The notes beneath the pieces are model-generated. The model made no database searches. It was not told the DNA's origin and saw only the letters and a list, made by a program, of their open reading frames with translations. DNA of 6,055 bases from Desulfobacteraceae bacterium (GTDB taxonomy: Bacteria > Desulfobacterota > Desulfobacteria > Desulfobacterales > UBA11574). The translations under genes were made by a program, and so were the position numbers. This document shows, piece by piece, positions 1 through 6,050 of this stretch. Every line of letters starts with the position of its first letter. The stretch's first letter is position 1. The DNA lies in assembly GCA_013203195.1 (NCBI GenBank), contig JABMQM010000177.1:1-6055 (forward strand), written 5' to 3'.

Positions 1-804
1 ATATTTCCAGAAGCTATTTTTAAATCTATCTGGAAATGGTTTGATGAATACGGGTGGCCCATACGCTATAAGCTTAGTACTTCAGAGGTTTTAGAATTTT
101 TATTATCTCGTGGTGTCGGCCATATTATCGCTTTGCAGTACGCACACAAACCTGGAATTGCATATGAATTGAACCGCTATGCGGCAGAACAATGTAAGCA
201 ATTTCCTCAAAAAATTATTGGTATGGCCACGGTCTTTCCCGGTGAAGAGGGAACGGAAGATATCCTGAAAGCAGCTTTTGATTCCGGTTTGAAAGGTGTT
301 AAACTTCACGCTCATGTGCAATGTTTTGATATGAACAGCAGGGAAATGGATATAATTTATGACCTGTGTTCTTCTCAAGCAAAGCCGCTTATAATGCATG
401 TTGGCAGAGAACCAAAAAGTCCGGCCTATGCCTGCGATCCTTATTTAATTTGCGGAGCTGAGAAGTTGGAAAGAGTAATAAAAAATTACCCCAAGCTCAA
501 AGTATGCGTACCTCATTTAGGAACTGATGAATTCCTGCCCTATAAGCAACTGATTGAAAAATACGATAACATCTGGCTCGATTCGGCCATGGTACTAACG
601 GACTATTTGCCGAATAATAAGCCTTTGCCACTGAATGAAATGAGAGTTGACCGCATAATGTACGGATCTGACTTCCCCAACATCCCTTTTGCATGGGATC
701 GCGAGCTAAAATGGATTAACGCAGCCCGCCTGCCGGACAAATCCTTGGAGCTGATTTTGGGGAAAAATGCAATTGATTTTTTTTCAATACCGATGGAAAG
801 CTAG
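1..804 (+). CDS. Amidohydrolase-2 family metal-dependent hydrolase (5' end missing)
   Basis: The frame is open from base 1 to the TAG at 802-804, giving 267 residues without a start; the TTG at 133 is internal, because clear family sequence precedes it. The family (PF04909, TIM-barrel hydrolases and decarboxylases related to ACMSD and gamma-resorcylate decarboxylase) binds a metal through an N-terminal HxH, two later His and an Asp. Here I see KLHAH (residues 101-105), MHVG with H133, PHLG with H172 and YGSDFP with D224. The first visible residues, IFPE, are the sequence that normally follows HxH directly, so probably only about 10-20 residues are missing, including those two ligands. No signal peptide can be judged; a cytoplasmic location is likely. 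The C-terminus (LILGKNAIDFF) is the normal family ending. It converges on fadD with 20 bp between. The substrate cannot be read from sequence. Confidence 0.9.
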   Translation: MFPEAIFKSIWKWFDEYGWPIRYKLSTSEVLEFLLSRGVGHIIALQYAHKPGIAYELNRYAAEQCKQFPQKIIGMATVFPGEEGTEDILKAAFDSGLKGVKLHAHVQCFDMNSREMDIIYDLCSSQAKPLIMHVGREPKSPAYACDPYLICGAEKLERVIKNYPKLKVCVPHLGTDEFLPYKQLIEKYDNIWLDSAMVLTDYLPNNKPLPLNEMRVDRIMYGSDFPNIPFAWDRELKWINAARLPDKSLELILGKNAIDFFSIPMES

Positions 805-824
805 ATTTATTTCTTCGCAAACCC

Positions 825-2483
825 TTAATCTCTTAAAGCCCGCCTTAATATTTTGCCCACGTTCGTTTTTGGCAGTTCGGCTCGAAACTCAATAAATTTT
901 GGTATTTTATACCCTGTAAGCTGTTCTTTACAGAAACGACGGAGGTCATCTTCAGTGAGAGATGGTTCCTTTTTAACGACAAACAACTTGACCGCTTCAC
1001 CGCTTTTTTCATCAGCAACACCAATGGCGGCACATTCCAGCACCTTGTCGTGACCGGCAATAACCTCTTCAATCTCATTGGGATACACATTGAAACCGGA
1101 AACGATAATCATATCTTTTTTTCTATCAACGATTTTTACAAAACCTTCTGCATTCATAAATCCCAGATCGCCGGTCTTAAAAAATCCATCAAACGTCATA
1201 ACGATCCTGGTCTCTTCCGGGCGCTGCCAATATTCTTTCATCACCTGCGGCCCTTTGATACAAATTTCGCCGATTTCGCCAAGGGGCACATCCTTTTCAT
1301 TATCATCTTTTACGGCCACTATTGTCGACGGAAGCGGAAGGCCGACATAACCATTGTAGCCGGGCAAATTCAGCGGATTTATGCAGGCCGCCGGTGAAGT
1401 TTCAGTCAGTCCATAGGCCTCAAGCAATGGTTTGCCGGTCACTTTTTGCCAGGCTTCGCCAACCGGTCTTTGAACGGCCATGCCGCCGCCCAGTGCAATT
1501 CCAAGATTCCTAAAGTTTAAATTCTTAAATTCAACATGGTTCAACAGCGCATTGAACAAAGTGTTTACCCCGATAATCACCGTAAAGTCCCACTTTTTAA
1601 GTTCTTTGACAAAGTTCGGAATATCTCTCGGATTGGTGATTAAAACATTCAGGGCGCCCAGGGAAGAAAAAGTCAGACAATTGGCTGTTAATGCAAATAT
1701 ATGATATAGCGGCAGCGGCGTGATAACAACTTCCTTTCCCTCCCGAATTTCAGGCTTAATCCAGGCCCTTGCCTGGGTGATATTGGCAACAAGATTGCCA
1801 TGCGTCAGTACGGCGCCTTTGGAAACACCCGTAGTGCCGCCGGTATACTGCAAGAAAGCGACATCCTCGTAATCAACGGCAACCGGTTTGACGGCGGCAG
1901 GATCGCCTTGGTCCATAGCATCTTTAAAAGATACGGCCTGGGGGATGTTCCAGTTCGGCACCATTTTTTTAACGTATTTTATGACAGCGTTTACAATCCA
2001 TGATTTTGGAAACGTAAGCATATCGCCTATTTCAGTGACGATAACATGCTCTACCTCTGTAGCGGGCAAAACACTTTCCAGAATATGCGCCGAGTTTGCA
2101 AAGATGACAATCGCTTTGGCTCCGGAGTCCTGAAGCTGGTGCTGCAATTCCCTGGCCGTATATAGCGGGTTGACGTTTACGGCCGCCATCCCCGCCTGTA
2201 AAAGGCCGAACAATGCGATTGGATATTGCAAAATGTTCGGCAGCATCAAGGCAACCCGATCCCCTGGTTGCAAGTTAAGCCGGTTTTGCAAATAACTGCA
2301 GAATTGTTTACACTGCGTCTCCAACTCACCAAATGTTATTGTTTTCCCCATATTATGATAGGCGGGCAAATTCGAAAATTTTTTAAACGCACCCTCCAGA
2401 ATTTCAGGAATGCTGTTATATTCACGAGGATCGATTTCAAAGGGTACGCCTTCTTGATAATTTTTGTGCCAAATTGCTTCCAT
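825..2483 (-). CDS. fadD: Long-chain-fatty-acid--CoA ligase FadD
   Basis: This 552-residue acyl-adenylate-forming enzyme activates long-chain fatty acids to acyl-CoA (ATP to AMP + PPi), the entry step to beta-oxidation or lipid recycling, at the inner face of the membrane. It aligns by eye with E. coli FadD (561 aa) along its whole length. Examples are the VNVNPLYT segment (102-109), the P-loop YTGGTTGVSKG (213-223), PLPLYHIFALT (256-266), LLITNPRDIP near 280-289, the A5 motif EAYGLTET (355-362), TGD (437-439), the fatty-acyl-CoA synthetase signature around 432-459 with DRKKD, and the C-terminal catalytic Lys in NVGKILRR (K544). The signature has Phe-Phe where E. coli has Trp-Leu (DGFFKTGD). 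It ends a few residues after RRALRD, lacking the E. coli tail. The start is supported by AAAGGAAAG (2491-2500 region) about 7 nt upstream of the ATG. It is monocistronic within this window and divergent from aroE. Confidence 0.96.
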   Translation of the reverse strand: MEAIWHKNYQEGVPFEIDPREYNSIPEILEGAFKKFSNLPAYHNMGKTITFGELETQCKQFCSYLQNRLNLQPGDRVALMLPNILQYPIALFGLLQAGMAAVNVNPLYTARELQHQLQDSGAKAIVIFANSAHILESVLPATEVEHVIVTEIGDMLTFPKSWIVNAVIKYVKKMVPNWNIPQAVSFKDAMDQGDPAAVKPVAVDYEDVAFLQYTGGTTGVSKGAVLTHGNLVANITQARAWIKPEIREGKEVVITPLPLYHIFALTANCLTFSSLGALNVLITNPRDIPNFVKELKKWDFTVIIGVNTLFNALLNHVEFKNLNFRNLGIALGGGMAVQRPVGEAWQKVTGKPLLEAYGLTETSPAACINPLNLPGYNGYVGLPLPSTIVAVKDDNEKDVPLGEIGEICIKGPQVMKEYWQRPEETRIVMTFDGFFKTGDLGFMNAEGFVKIVDRKKDMIIVSGFNVYPNEIEEVIAGHDKVLECAAIGVADEKSGEAVKLFVVKKEPSLTEDDLRRFCKEQLTGYKIPKFIEFRAELPKTNVGKILRRALRD

Positions 2484-2518
2484 ACAAAACCTTTCCTTTT
2501 ATGTGTAATTAGGTGTCT

Positions 2519-2533
2519 GCAACAAATTATTGC
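2519..2533. promoter_or_regulatory. 15-bp near-palindrome in the fadD leader (candidate operator)
   Basis: GCAACAAATTATTGC reads nearly the same on both strands: two 7-bp arms around A2526 with 6 of 7 pairs matching. It lies 36 bp upstream of the fadD ATG, downstream of the predicted fadD promoter, where a repressor could act as a roadblock. Fatty-acid degradation genes are often under FadR- or TetR-type repressors, but no regulator is encoded here and I do not recognise a named consensus. A palindrome of this quality could also arise by chance in a region of this size. Confidence 0.25.
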
Positions 2534-2546
2534 TGTTCATCCGCAC

Positions 2547-2564
2547 CAGGCCTTCGGCTCCCTG
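2547..2564. other. Small GC-rich imperfect hairpin in the fadD leader
   Basis: CAGG (2547-2550) can pair with CCTG (2561-2564) around an inner GCC-TTC-GGC stem (2550-2558); the two stems share G2550, so they are partly alternative. It stands out because the surrounding intergenic sequence is AT-rich. There is no T-run, so it is not an intrinsic terminator. It would lie in the fadD mRNA leader if the promoter call at 2574-2602 is right. No function is assigned. Confidence 0.2.
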
Positions 2565-2573
2565 CTGATAAAT

Positions 2574-2602
2574 ATCATAACTCTCCAAATTAGCAATAGC
2601 AA
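2574..2602 (-). promoter_or_regulatory. Predicted sigma70-type promoter for fadD
   Basis: Read on the minus strand, TTGCTA (2602-2597; 4/6 to the -35 consensus) is followed by a 17-bp spacer and TATGAT (2579-2574; 5/6 to the -10 consensus). Transcription would start near 2567, leaving a leader of about 85 nt before the fadD ATG. A second TTGCTA copy (2596-2591) directly abuts the first, but its spacing would be too short. The prediction rests on sequence match only. Confidence 0.45.
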
Positions 2603-2659
2603 TGAATAGAGAGTCACATGCTGCAGACCATCTAAAAAAATGGTACTTGCAAACCCATA

Positions 2660-2668
2660 TGGTATAAC
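2660..2668 (+). promoter_or_regulatory. Candidate extended -10 promoter for aroE-aroK
   Basis: TGGTATAAC contains the TGn extension followed by TATAAC (5/6 to the -10 consensus). No convincing -35 box sits 17 bp upstream (ATGGTA), which is tolerable for extended -10 promoters. The start would be near 2675, giving a leader of about 49 nt that contains the hairpin at 2694-2708 and the aroE ribosome-binding site. Confidence 0.35.
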
Positions 2669-2693
2669 TTAAACTTCGAACTCTGGAAGTCTC

Positions 2694-2719
2694 CCCGGTA
2701 AAACCGGGATAGAAGGAGG
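2694..2719 (+). promoter_or_regulatory. Leader hairpin next to a strong aroE Shine-Dalgarno
   Basis: CCCGGT (2694-2699), an AAA loop and ACCGGG (2703-2708) form a perfect 6-bp stem. Six bases later comes AGAAGGAGG (2711-2719), a near-perfect Shine-Dalgarno 4 nt before the aroE ATG at 2724, which fixes that start. CTCC at 2691-2694 could alternatively pair with GGAG in the Shine-Dalgarno and extend the stem around it, so the element might modulate access. That second role is inference. Confidence 0.4.
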
Positions 2720-2723
2720 TTTT

Positions 2724-3593
2724 ATGAAAAATATTAGATCTATCAGTTGCAGCACCCAATTTTGCGCTGTTATCGGCAATCCGGTTGCGCACAGTCTTTC
2801 ACCGGCAATTCACAATGCCGCCTTCGAGGAATTGGGCCTGGATTTCGTTTACGTGGCCTGCCGGGTCGAGGATGTAAAAAACGCCTTGGCAGGCATGCGG
2901 GCCCTCGAAAGCTTTCGCGGCATGAGTATCACTATTCCGCATAAAATTGAAGCCATGCAACATCTGGATGAAATAGCTGCGGTAGACCGCTCCATCGGTT
3001 CAATTAATACGGTTATTAACGTACAGGGGAAATTAGTCGGGTTGGGCACGGATGGACCGGGTGCGTTGAAGGCCATTGTGGATGCCGAAGTAGAAATTGA
3101 AGGTAAAAACATTTTAATGTTGGGCGGCGGCGGTGCCTCGCGGGCTATTGCCTTTACCCTTGCGCGCAATGCCCGACTTGGAAAACTTTCAATTTTGGAT
3201 ATTGACGAAAATATGCTTCGGGAGCTGACAGCTGATTTAAAGACCGGCACGGATACATTCATCCAATCCAAGCTGCTGACCGCAAGTTCTCTTGCTGCAG
3301 AGATGGAGGATGCTGATATAATCATTCACTGCACGCCGATCGGCATGCACCCAAACGAAGATGCCTCTCTCATTCCTGCCGAGCTTTTTAGCCCGGAGCA
3401 GGTTGTCTTTGATATAGTGTATACGCCTCTTGAAACCAAACTGCTCACTGAGGCCAAGTCTCGCGGCCTTAAAGTTATTTCCGGGGTTGATATGTTTATC
3501 AACCAGGCGGTATTGCAATTTGAACATTTTACCGGCGTTGACGCACCTGTCGAGGTTATGCGGCGGGTAGTATTGGAGCAATTGGGATCATGA
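2724..3593 (+). CDS. aroE: Shikimate dehydrogenase AroE
   Basis: This 289-residue cytosolic enzyme reduces 3-dehydroshikimate to shikimate, the fourth step of the pathway to chorismate. The substrate domain shows GNPVAHSLSPAIHN (18-31, with Ser24 and Ser26), SITIPHK with T70 and catalytic K74, SINTV with N95, and catalytic D110 in GLGTDGPG. The Rossmann domain starts with LGGGGASRA (133-141), and substrate-binding Q261 lies in FINQAVLQFEHFTG. Two departures from the usual motifs are visible: GxNTDG is GLGTDG, and the NADP-phosphate-binding NRT at the end of the second strand is replaced by D159-I160-D161, with M164 in place of the next Arg. The acidic pattern suggests NAD preference, as in quinate/shikimate dehydrogenases. 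The start follows a strong Shine-Dalgarno. The stop overlaps the next gene (ATGA), so translation is probably coupled. The pairing with shikimate kinase favours a biosynthetic role over quinate catabolism. Confidence 0.95.
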   Translation: MKNIRSISCSTQFCAVIGNPVAHSLSPAIHNAAFEELGLDFVYVACRVEDVKNALAGMRALESFRGMSITIPHKIEAMQHLDEIAAVDRSIGSINTVINVQGKLVGLGTDGPGALKAIVDAEVEIEGKNILMLGGGGASRAIAFTLARNARLGKLSILDIDENMLRELTADLKTGTDTFIQSKLLTASSLAAEMEDADIIIHCTPIGMHPNEDASLIPAELFSPEQVVFDIVYTPLETKLLTEAKSRGLKVISGVDMFINQAVLQFEHFTGVDAPVEVMRRVVLEQLGS

Positions 3594-4096
3594 ATATAGT
3601 GCTGATCGGATATCGTGGTACTGGAAAAAGTGTGGTAGGAGAGCTTCTCGCCGTGCGCCTGCGGATGCCGTGTATTGGTATGGATGCGGAAATAGTTAAA
3701 AAGGCCGGCATGTCAATTCCGGAAATTGTGGATAAATTTGGTTGGCCGAAATTTCGCGATATGGAATCTGAAAAAGCCCGCGAATTGGCAGGGCTTGATA
3801 ATATCATTATTGATACCGGCGGCGGGGTTATTGAACGTCCTGAAAATGTCGAAACTCTTAAAACAAACTCTAGTATATTTTGGATGCAGGCTTCCGTGGA
3901 TGCAATCGTCTCGCGCATTCAAGGCGGCACGGAACGACCTGCCTTGACCTCCGGAAAAACTTTTACCGAAGAGGTGTCGGAAATTTTGGAGCAAAGGATT
4001 CCCAAATACAAAAGCGCCGCTCAATACGCAATCGACACAGACGATTTAACTCCAGAGCAGGTCACAGACAGGATTATAAAGATCTGGACAGAATAG
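3590..4096 (+). CDS. aroK: Shikimate kinase
   Basis: This 168-residue NMP-kinase-fold enzyme of normal family length (about 165-175) phosphorylates shikimate to shikimate 3-phosphate with ATP. Visible motifs are Walker A GYRGTGKS (7-14), D32 in GMDAEI (shikimate binding), FRDMES with R56, IDTGGGV with Gly77-79, the lid GGTERPALTSG with R116, and RIPKYKSAAQYAID with R136 and the usual Y-x3-A pattern. The usual DxD near residue 30 reads G30-M31-D32, so the first Asp, linked to Mg in characterised enzymes, is Gly. The ATG overlaps the aroE stop by 4 nt. GGAG at 3575-3578 is 11 nt upstream, so expression probably relies on coupling to aroE. It could equally be labelled aroL; sequence alone does not separate the two. 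Confidence 0.94.
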   Translation: MNIVLIGYRGTGKSVVGELLAVRLRMPCIGMDAEIVKKAGMSIPEIVDKFGWPKFRDMESEKARELAGLDNIIIDTGGGVIERPENVETLKTNSSIFWMQASVDAIVSRIQGGTERPALTSGKTFTEEVSEILEQRIPKYKSAAQYAIDTDDLTPEQVTDRIIKIWTE

Positions 4097-4117
4097 AACC
4101 TGAATTGATTGAGTATT

Positions 4118-4882
4118 TTACTTTTCGGCTTGATGCTCTTTTTGAGAAAATCGAGACAAATCTTCAAGGTTTTTGCGTGCCATGAAATAATCCGGTTTGA
4201 TTTGGATGGCTTTTAACAGAAACATTCGGGCTCCTTTATAATTTTTCTGCCAACCCCGGATTACCCCAATTTGATTGTAAGCTTCAGCATATTCCGGATC
4301 GCTTTTAATCGCCTCTAAAAAATGGGAGACCGCTTCTTCCAATCTCCCCTGCTTTACTAATAAATTGCCATAACTGTAGTGCGCATAGGCATGTTCAGGC
4401 TTGATCTTTAAAGCTTCCTGGAGATGAAAAGCAGCTTGCTTTATTTTGCCTTGATTTAAAAACAGATTGCCCAGATTGTAATGCGGGGTTATATAATCGG
4501 GTTTGATGGACAGCGCCGTTTTATAATGACCAATGGCCTCGTCTAATCGACCTTTGTTAAATTTGGCCGTTCCCAAATTATTATGTGCCAGCCAGTTGTT
4601 GGCGGTCACCTGCACTGCACGCTCAAACAGATCCAGGCTGCTTTTCCAATAGGCGGACTGCAACCATGTACAAATCATCAACGCTGAAAGAACCCCTGCC
4701 GTTAATATACCAAGCATAATTCTTCTATAACGCTGCTTAGATAAAATATCGGAAATGCCCCAGGCAATCAGTATAAACAGGCCGATGACCGGCACGTAGG
4801 CAAATCTGTCGGCCATCGCCGGCCACAGACCCACCTGGACCAGTCCGATAACCGGTACGAGGTCCCTATGAACCATAGCCAA
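4118..4882 (-). CDS. TPR-containing C-terminal part of a frameshifted TMTC-like glycosyltransferase
   Basis: This is the downstream frame of the broken gene that begins at 5895. The reading frame is open from a TTG at 4882, but family-like sequence starts only at codon 8 (LVPVIGLVQVGLW, from 4861), so it is not an independent gene. The first seven residues are the out-of-frame reading of the upstream half. It carries a PAMADRFAYVP loop, two membrane segments (about residues 31-45 and 55-72 of this piece), then four 34-residue TPRs (residues 96-129, 130-163, 164-197 and 198-231; bases 4597-4190). Each TPR shows the N/YLG...G....A...Y/H...L/A...P pattern, and a degenerate fifth follows to the end. 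TPRs probably bind protein partners or substrates. No ribosome-binding site supports a separate start. It converges on aroK with 21 bp between. Confidence 0.85.
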   Translation of the reverse strand: MAMVHRDLVPVIGLVQVGLWPAMADRFAYVPVIGLFILIAWGISDILSKQRYRRIMLGILTAGVLSALMICTWLQSAYWKSSLDLFERAVQVTANNWLAHNNLGTAKFNKGRLDEAIGHYKTALSIKPDYITPHYNLGNLFLNQGKIKQAAFHLQEALKIKPEHAYAHYSYGNLLVKQGRLEEAVSHFLEAIKSDPEYAEAYNQIGVIRGWQKNYKGARMFLLKAIQIKPDYFMARKNLEDLSRFSQKEHQAEK

Positions 4883-5895
4883 CCTACGCTCAGGTACGGC
4901 TTAAGCTTTATTTTTCGAAGCACCAGTATGGTTACACCGGCCAGCAACAAACCGGCTCCAACAGCCTGCCACAACGGTACTGTTTCCGGATATGGATATA
5001 ATACCGCAAGCCCGGAAGGCCATAGCATTTTTTTTATATAGATAACATAGGAGACCGGCGCATTAGCAATTTTGAGCTTCATGGGGACTGATCCCGTGAG
5101 TATCGTAGTATCAAGATTTTGAACGGACAACGCGGATAAACTGATTGAGACCGCCGAAAGCACCAGTAAGGGAATTTTTTCTAAGACCAGACGAGAACCC
5201 GGCCAAGGCTGATAACCGGAATTATCAAATGTGCCGGTTTCCGGGCTGATATTCCCTGCCTGCCGGTCCAATCGAAAACGTTCAAGAGGCCAATAGTCCA
5301 GCAAAAGCAAGACAAACGGCATCGTTACCAGCATCGGCTTGGCCATCAGCCCCAGGGCAAGAGCTGCAAGTACCGCCAGGTACCGCAGAACACCGGGACG
5401 TGCGGTGTAACGAACATAGGCCAGCATGGTCAGCATCCAAAAAAAAGTGCTTAAAACATTTTTGCGTTCCGTCACCCATGCCACCGACTCCACATTAAGG
5501 GGATGCAGTGCAAACAGTCCTGCCACGAAGGCGCTTTGCCAAAGTGCGCCGGTCATCCTTTTTAAGACAAAAAACAGCAATAGCGTATTTGCGATGTGAA
5601 AAAACAGATTGACCAGATGCTGCATACCGGGATTAAATCCAAATATTTGAAATCCCAGCATGTGTGACAACCACGTCAAAGGGTGCCAATAGGTAGAACT
5701 TTCAAAGCTGAAAGCCCAGGCAATGGTTTTACCGGTAATCCCCTCATGTAAATAAGGATTGTCAACAAGCTGCACGTAGTCATCGAAACCGACAAAGTCG
5801 CATGCAGACAGTTGCCAGTATGCTGCTATCGTGACTAAGGCTAAAAGCAGACACACCGCGCATTTCAGTTTAAGACGATTTCTGTTTCCGAACAT
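4768..5895 (-). CDS. Membrane N-terminal part of a frameshifted TMTC-like (GT-C) glycosyltransferase
   Basis: Codons 1-345 (5895-4861) are real. The last 30 residues, SYRLSDW onward to 4768, are out-of-frame reading after a one-base loss and are rich in Arg, Cys and Ser. The protein is polytopic, with hydrophobic segments near 10-29, 95-113, 120-136, 147-162, 170-187, 188-203, 240-257 and 308-326. After the first segment comes FVGFDDYVQLVDNPYL with D38-D39, the acidic loop expected of GT-C enzymes. It is followed by YWHPLTWLSHML (69-80), FALHPLNVESVAWVTERK (128-145) and AKPMLVTMPFVLLLLDYWPL (185-204), hallmarks of bacterial relatives of the TMTC O-mannosyltransferases. Rejoined with the TPR half it would be about 592 residues. 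The likely role is lipid-linked sugar transfer at the membrane; substrate unknown. The ribosome site is weak (AGAAGGG, 11 nt before the ATG). Confidence 0.85.
   Translation of the reverse strand: MFGNRNRLKLKCAVCLLLALVTIAAYWQLSACDFVGFDDYVQLVDNPYLHEGITGKTIAWAFSFESSTYWHPLTWLSHMLGFQIFGFNPGMQHLVNLFFHIANTLLLFFVLKRMTGALWQSAFVAGLFALHPLNVESVAWVTERKNVLSTFFWMLTMLAYVRYTARPGVLRYLAVLAALALGLMAKPMLVTMPFVLLLLDYWPLERFRLDRQAGNISPETGTFDNSGYQPWPGSRLVLEKIPLLVLSAVSISLSALSVQNLDTTILTGSVPMKLKIANAPVSYVIYIKKMLWPSGLAVLYPYPETVPLWQAVGAGLLLAGVTILVLRKIKLKPYLSVGWLWFIGTSYRLSDWSRWVCGRRWPTDLPTCRSSACLY
4859..4866 (-). other. Frameshift junction: one base apparently missing
   Basis: On the minus strand the upstream frame reads WLWFIGT (codon 345 is ACC, 4863-4861), and the family-like continuation LVPVIGLVQ is read from CTC at 4861-4859, one base back. 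Adding one C to ACC|TCG (a G in the GG at 4861-4862 on the plus strand) restores WFIGTLVPVIGLV in a single frame. No canonical -1 slippery heptamer is present, so a deletion or sequencing error is more likely than programmed recoding. Confidence 0.85.
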
Positions 5896-5950
5896 TTAGA
5901 GATCATCCCTTCTGGCTCACTAAACCCTAAACCCCTTGGCTCGACGTAGC

Positions 5951-5969
5951 TTCAGCGTAGGCGGCTGAA
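5951..5969. repeat. Inverted repeat TTCAGC / GCTGAA upstream of the glycosyltransferase gene
   Basis: TTCAGC (5951-5956) and GCTGAA (5964-5969) form a perfect 6-bp stem with a 7-nt loop, GTAGGCG. The surrounding stretch from about 5940 to 5973 is more GC-rich than its flanks and repeats CGTAG (5945-5949, 5956-5960). It resembles the short palindromic intergenic elements dispersed in many bacterial genomes, but only one copy is visible here, so that reading is a guess. Confidence 0.35.
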
Positions 5970-5997
5970 CCCGAATCTAATAATTACTCAAGTTTCG

Positions 5998-6050
5998 CAC
6001 CCCATACTTTAGCGATGCGCTTTACTCGTAAAGGTTGGATGGTGTTTTTT
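5998..6050 (+). terminator. Possible stem-loop with T-run at the window edge
   Basis: CTTTAC (6020-6025) and GTAAAG (6028-6033) form a near-palindrome. A larger fold can pair ACCCCAT (about 5999-6005) with ATGGTGT (6039-6045; 6 of 7 pairs) and CTTTA (6007-6011) with TAAAG (6029-6033), followed directly by a T6 run (6045-6050). This resembles an intrinsic terminator on the plus strand, but the stem is weak and no plus-strand gene precedes it here. The same bases can be read as the tail of a minus-strand reading frame. Confidence 0.2.

Noticed and set aside
133..135. TTG as the start of the amidohydrolase
   Set aside because: The same frame is open to base 1 and encodes family-typical residues upstream, so the gene simply begins before the window.
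2515..2628. Inverted pair GTCTGCAACA (2515-2524) and TGCTGCAGAC (2619-2628) flanking the fadD promoter
   Set aside because: A 10-bp match with one mismatch is expected about once by chance in an intergenic region of this size; no transposon features or target duplication accompany it.
2499..2792. 97-residue minus-strand reading frame across the fadD-aroE intergenic region
   Set aside because: It overlaps the aroE start and strong Shine-Dalgarno antisense, has no recognisable domain, and covers the predicted fadD promoter and leader.
2849..3325. 158-residue minus-strand reading frame inside aroE
   Set aside because: It is antisense to well-conserved AroE sequence; its Ser/Ala-rich composition is typical of a shadow frame.
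3556..3918. 120-residue minus-strand reading frame across aroE-aroK
   Set aside because: Antisense to the aroK Walker A and shikimate-binding region, with no motif or ribosome site of its own.
4861..4870. Programmed -1 frameshifting to make the full TPR glycosyltransferase
   Set aside because: No X XXY YYZ heptamer in the correct frame and no evident downstream pseudoknot; a one-base deletion explains the data more simply.
5921..5934. Two tandem TAAACCC heptamers, identical to the plant telomere unit
   Set aside because: Only two copies in a clearly bacterial context; coincidence or part of a local repeat, not a telomere.
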